This document shows positions 61,490-64,000 of a stretch of 64,000 bases of DNA, piece after piece. The notes under the pieces are model-generated. The model was not told where the DNA came from. It worked only from the letters and a program-made list of their open reading frames with translations, and did not search any database. The position numbers were made by a program, and so were the translations under genes. Each line of letters opens with the position of its first letter. Within the stretch, counting starts at the first letter, position 1. This stretch comes from Limnochorda sp. LNt (GTDB taxonomy: Bacteria; Bacillota; Limnochordia; Limnochordales; Geochordaceae), in contig NZ_CP141614.1 of the NCBI RefSeq assembly GCF_035593265.1, positions 1,178,001 through 1,242,000 on the forward strand, read 5' to 3'.

Positions 61490-61836
61490 CGCTGGCGTCA
61501 AAGGCGATGCGGAAGAGGAGTACCCGGATCCGCACCTTCCCAGGGAGGGGCCGGCCATAGACTGCGAGCCGCCCCGTAGGTCGTCCGGGGAAGTTCGCTT
61601 CCAAGCCGCGGTCTGAAAGCGCCCGGCTCGTGCCCCTGGGGGGCTCGAGCGGCGGTGCCAGTAGGATCGGCCGGGAGCTCCCGTTACAGAGCACGAGCCG
61701 CGGGCATCCGGCACGGGCGCCGGATGTCGGGCGGCGACGGCAACGAGTGGATGCCCCGACGGGGCGTCAACCAGGGTGGTACCGCGGGAAGCGGTTCTCT
61801 CTTCTCGTCCTTGGGAGAGCCGCTTCCCGCCTTTTT
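61490..61836 (+). promoter_or_regulatory. T-box leader (phenylalanine) of pheS
   Basis: Stem I landmarks GCGGAAGAGGAGTACCCGG and CAGGGAGGGGCCGGCC with CTGCGAGCCGCCCC; specifier TTC (61594-61596) in GGGGAAGTTCGCTTCCAAG, where CTTCC can close with GGAAG of the 5' side; T-box CCAGGGTGGTACCGCGG (61771-61787); terminator. TTC is a Phe codon and pheS follows. The 5' limit is approximate. Confidence 0.8.
61786..61836 (+). terminator. Terminator of the pheS T-box
   Basis: GGGAAGCGG (61786-61794) pairs with CCGCTTCCC (61820-61828), extended by an inner CTCTC/GAGAG, and is followed by TTTTT at 61832-61836. Confidence 0.8.
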
Positions 61837-61890
61837 ATCTGGGACCGTGCCGACACACGATCATGTCCGAGCAGAGGAGGTCGTGGCGCG

Positions 61891-62922
61891 ATGCCCTGGC
61901 CGGACACCCGCTACCTGGAGCAGCTGCGGGAGGCGGCGCTGGCCCGCATCGAGTCGGCGCCGGACGAGCAGGCCCTGGAGGCCGTGCGGGTCGAGCTGTT
62001 GGGGCGCAAGGGCCAGGTGACGACATTACTGCGGCAGCTGGGCCAGATCCCCGATCCCGAGGCCCGCCGCCAGGCCGGCCAGCACCTCAACCAGCTCCGG
62101 GAGGAGCTGGAGCAGCGGCTCGGCTCGCGCCAGCAGGCGCTCCGGCGCCGGGCGGTACGGGAGCGGCTGGCCAGCGAGCGCATCGATGTGACGCTGCCGG
62201 GGCGCGCGGTGCCCATCGGGCGGCTGCATCCGGTGACGCGCACGCTGGAGGAGATGCTGCGCATCTTCGTCGGCATGGGCTTCGAGGTGGTGGAGGGCCC
62301 CGAGGTGGAGCTCGACTACTACAACTTCCAGGCCCTCGGGATCCCCAAGGATCACCCGGCCCGTGACATGCAGGACACGTTCTACGTCACGGACGAAGTG
62401 GTGCTGCGGACCCACACCTCCCCCATGCAGGTGCGCACCATGCTGGCGCGTCGGCCGCCCGTGCGGGTGGTGGTGCCGGGCAAGGTCTATCGCAAGGACG
62501 CCGACGTGACGCACTCGCCCGTCTTCCACCAGGTGGAGGGTCTGCTGGTCGACGAGGGCATCCGCATGTCGGACCTCAAGGGGATGCTGAGCGCCTTCGC
62601 TCGCAGCCTCTACGGGCCGGACCGACCCGTGCGCTTCGTGCCCAGCTACTTCCCGTTTACGGAGCCCAGTGCCGAGATGTACGTCCAGTGCGGGATCTGC
62701 CGGGGAGCGGGCTGCCGGGCCTGCAAGGGGTCGGGGTGGCTGGAGATCCTGGGGTGCGGCATGGTGCACCCCCAGGTGCTGCGCAACGTGGGCTACGACC
62801 CCCAGCGCTACACGGGCTTCGCCTGGGGCATGGGGGTCGAGCGGATCACGATGCTGCGCTACGGCATCGACGACATCCGGCTCCTCTTCGAGAACGACCT
62901 GCGCTTCTTGCGTCAGTTTTGA
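61891..62922 (+). CDS. pheS: Phenylalanyl-tRNA synthetase alpha chain
   Basis: 343 residues. N-terminal coiled coil (EARRQAGQHLNQLREELEQR), then the class II core: MLRIFVGMGFEVVEGPEVEL, HPARDMQDTFYVTDEVVLRT, FHQVEGLLVDEGI, and MGVERITMLRYGIDDIRLLF. A four-Cys knuckle CGICRGAGCRAC lies before ILGCGMVHPQVL, as in Bacillus PheS. ATG 61891 with GAGGAGG upstream. Confidence 0.96.
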   Translation: MPWPDTRYLEQLREAALARIESAPDEQALEAVRVELLGRKGQVTTLLRQLGQIPDPEARRQAGQHLNQLREELEQRLGSRQQALRRRAVRERLASERIDVTLPGRAVPIGRLHPVTRTLEEMLRIFVGMGFEVVEGPEVELDYYNFQALGIPKDHPARDMQDTFYVTDEVVLRTHTSPMQVRTMLARRPPVRVVVPGKVYRKDADVTHSPVFHQVEGLLVDEGIRMSDLKGMLSAFARSLYGPDRPVRFVPSYFPFTEPSAEMYVQCGICRGAGCRACKGSGWLEILGCGMVHPQVLRNVGYDPQRYTGFAWGMGVERITMLRYGIDDIRLLFENDLRFLRQF

Positions 62923-62955
62923 CGGGCCATCCTGACGACGAGGAGGCAGACGACC

Positions 62956-64000
62956 GTGCGGCTACCGTTGAGCTGGCTGCGGGATCTGGTCGAGACGGAA
63001 CTGGACGCATCGCCGCTGGCGGACCGCCTGGTGGCAGCCGGCATCCCGGTCGAGGGCATCGAGCGCGCCGGCCATGAGCTGGCCGGCCTGGTCTGCGGCG
63101 TCATCGAGGCGGTCGAGCGCCATCCGCACAGCACCCACCTGCTCGTGGCGCGAGTCGACGTCGGGGGGCGCAGCCTGCAGGTCCTGACGGGCGCGCCCAA
63201 CACGCGGCCGGGGTTGCGCGTGGCGGTGGCGCCGGCGGGCGTCTACGTGGCGGGGCTCAAACGGGTCGTCCAGGCCCAGGAGATGGGCGGGATGCGCTCC
63301 GAGGCCGTGCTGCTCAGCCAGAAGGAGGCCGGCGTCGGCGAGGACGAGAGCGGGCTGTGGGAGCTGCCGCCGGAGGCCCTCGCGGGGGCGTCGCTGGCCG
63401 AGGCCCTGGGGCTCGACGACGAGGTCCTGGAGGTCGAGGCCTACCCCAACCGCCCCGACTGGATGGGCGTGGTGGGGCTCGCCCGGGAGGTGGCGGCCGT
63501 GCTGGGGCGACCGCTGCGGCTGCCCGCCGTCGACTACCCGGCGGGGCCCGAGCGGGCCGACGAGCTGTGCGACGTCGAGATCGCCTCCTTCGACGACTGC
63601 CCTCGCTACGTGGCGCGCATCATCCACGACGTGCCGCAGGGCCCCGTGCCCTGGTGGATCGCCAGGCGCCTCTACCTGGCGGGGATGCGCACCATCTCGC
63701 CCGTGGTGGACGTGACCAACTACGTGATGCTGGAAGCGGGCCAGCCGCTGCACGCCTTCGACCTGGAGCGGCTGGCGGGGCGACGGATCGTGGTGCGGCG
63801 GGCCCGAGACGGGGAGCGCATCACCACCCTCGACGGCCAGGAGCGGACGCTGGATGCCAGCATGCTGGTCATCGCTGACGCTGAGCGTCCGCAGGCGCTG
63901 GCCGGCCTGATGGGGGGCGCCGCCAGCGAGGTGTCGCCCACGACCCGGGTCGTGCTGCTGGAGTCGGCCACCTTCCACGGGGCCCTCATCCGGCGCACGT
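62956..64000 (+). CDS. pheT: Phenylalanyl-tRNA synthetase beta chain, N-terminal part
   Basis: 348 codons to the window edge, no stop reached. GTG 62956 with AGGAGG at 62941. RLPLSWLRDLVETELDASPL opens it; the tRNA-binding OB domain has LTGAPNTRPGLRVAVAPAG; then EAYPNRPDWMGVVGLAREVA and the B3/B4 domain with ISPVVDVTNYVMLEAGQPLH and AFDLERL. 33 bp after pheS. The rest lies outside. Confidence 0.95.
   Translation, partial: MRLPLSWLRDLVETELDASPLADRLVAAGIPVEGIERAGHELAGLVCGVIEAVERHPHSTHLLVARVDVGGRSLQVLTGAPNTRPGLRVAVAPAGVYVAGLKRVVQAQEMGGMRSEAVLLSQKEAGVGEDESGLWELPPEALAGASLAEALGLDDEVLEVEAYPNRPDWMGVVGLAREVAAVLGRPLRLPAVDYPAGPERADELCDVEIASFDDCPRYVARIIHDVPQGPVPWWIARRLYLAGMRTISPVVDVTNYVMLEAGQPLHAFDLERLAGRRIVVRRARDGERITTLDGQERTLDASMLVIADAERPQALAGLMGGAASEVSPTTRVVLLESATFHGALIRRT

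Noticed and set aside
1-64000. CRISPR array
   Set aside because: No series of regularly spaced short repeats was seen; the repeats present are PKD modules, the 189-bp duplication and IS ends.

Overview
The window is very GC-rich, densely coding bacterial DNA. Amino-acid tRNA synthetase operons are led by T-box RNAs. There are spore-coat-like proteins and YtxC- and YqzL-type proteins, and infC-rpmI-rplT sits next to thrS and pheST. These point to a spore-forming member of the Bacillota. The same window carries genes expected of a cell with an outer membrane: a PorV/UPF0164-like barrel protein, a LolA-like lipoprotein carrier with LolCDE-like ABC parts, a second putative barrel protein, and a giant surface protein with a FlgD-like C-terminal sorting domain. 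High GC, spore genes and outer-membrane traits together suggest a deep-branching high-GC lineage such as Limnochordia or a relative; this placement is inference.

Layout. 1-9.4 kb: 3' part of a giant PKD-repeat protein, its PorV-like partner and a DUF1624 acyltransferase. 9.7-13.3 kb: a large LuxR-type (LAL) regulator, an apparently empty stretch and a small winged-helix protein. 13.7-15.1 kb: a UV endonuclease gene broken by an internal deletion, then a DJ-1/PfpI protein. 15.3-19.6 kb: a sugar-acid operon (KdgT permease, DUF1537 kinase with a frameshift, PdxA2 dehydrogenase, KDPG-type aldolase). 19.6-20.9 kb: a MNT/HEPN toxin-antitoxin pair and a DUF167 gene. 21-26.6 kb: a Lol-like envelope operon behind a frameshifted GbsR-type regulator with a candidate operator. 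26.7-33.4 kb: a LacI-controlled operon of ribokinase-like kinase, ADP-ribosylglycohydrolase-like enzyme, TRAP transporter and RpiB, which together could import a ribosylated compound, cut it and feed ribose into central metabolism. 33.5-46.6 kb: housekeeping and single genes (TauE, CMD protein, AsnB, SufU/IscU-like, rhodanese, glutamine synthetase with a good promoter, CtaG, SCO1, cyclase, tRNA-Val, MFS, HD-GYP). 46.9-47.9 kb: a SHOCT protein and a Met-rich PepSY-like protein.

48-53.2 kb is a gene graveyard: remnants of a second MNT/HEPN pair, an XRE regulator, a radical SAM peptide maturase cut short, a perfect 189-bp tandem duplication holding convergent gene tails, and a DUF1801 gene split by an IS1634-like element with a 6-bp target duplication. 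After tRNA-Cys and two spore-coat-like genes the window ends in a translation block: ytxC, DUF445, T-box/thrS, infC (with an ATC start), rpmI, rplT, trkA-like, a SpoU-type RNA methyltransferase, yqzL, T-box/pheS and the 5' part of pheT.

Two frameshifts, in the DUF1537 kinase and the GbsR regulator, each lie in a short simple-sequence repeat. They may be sequencing indels, switchable sites or decay.
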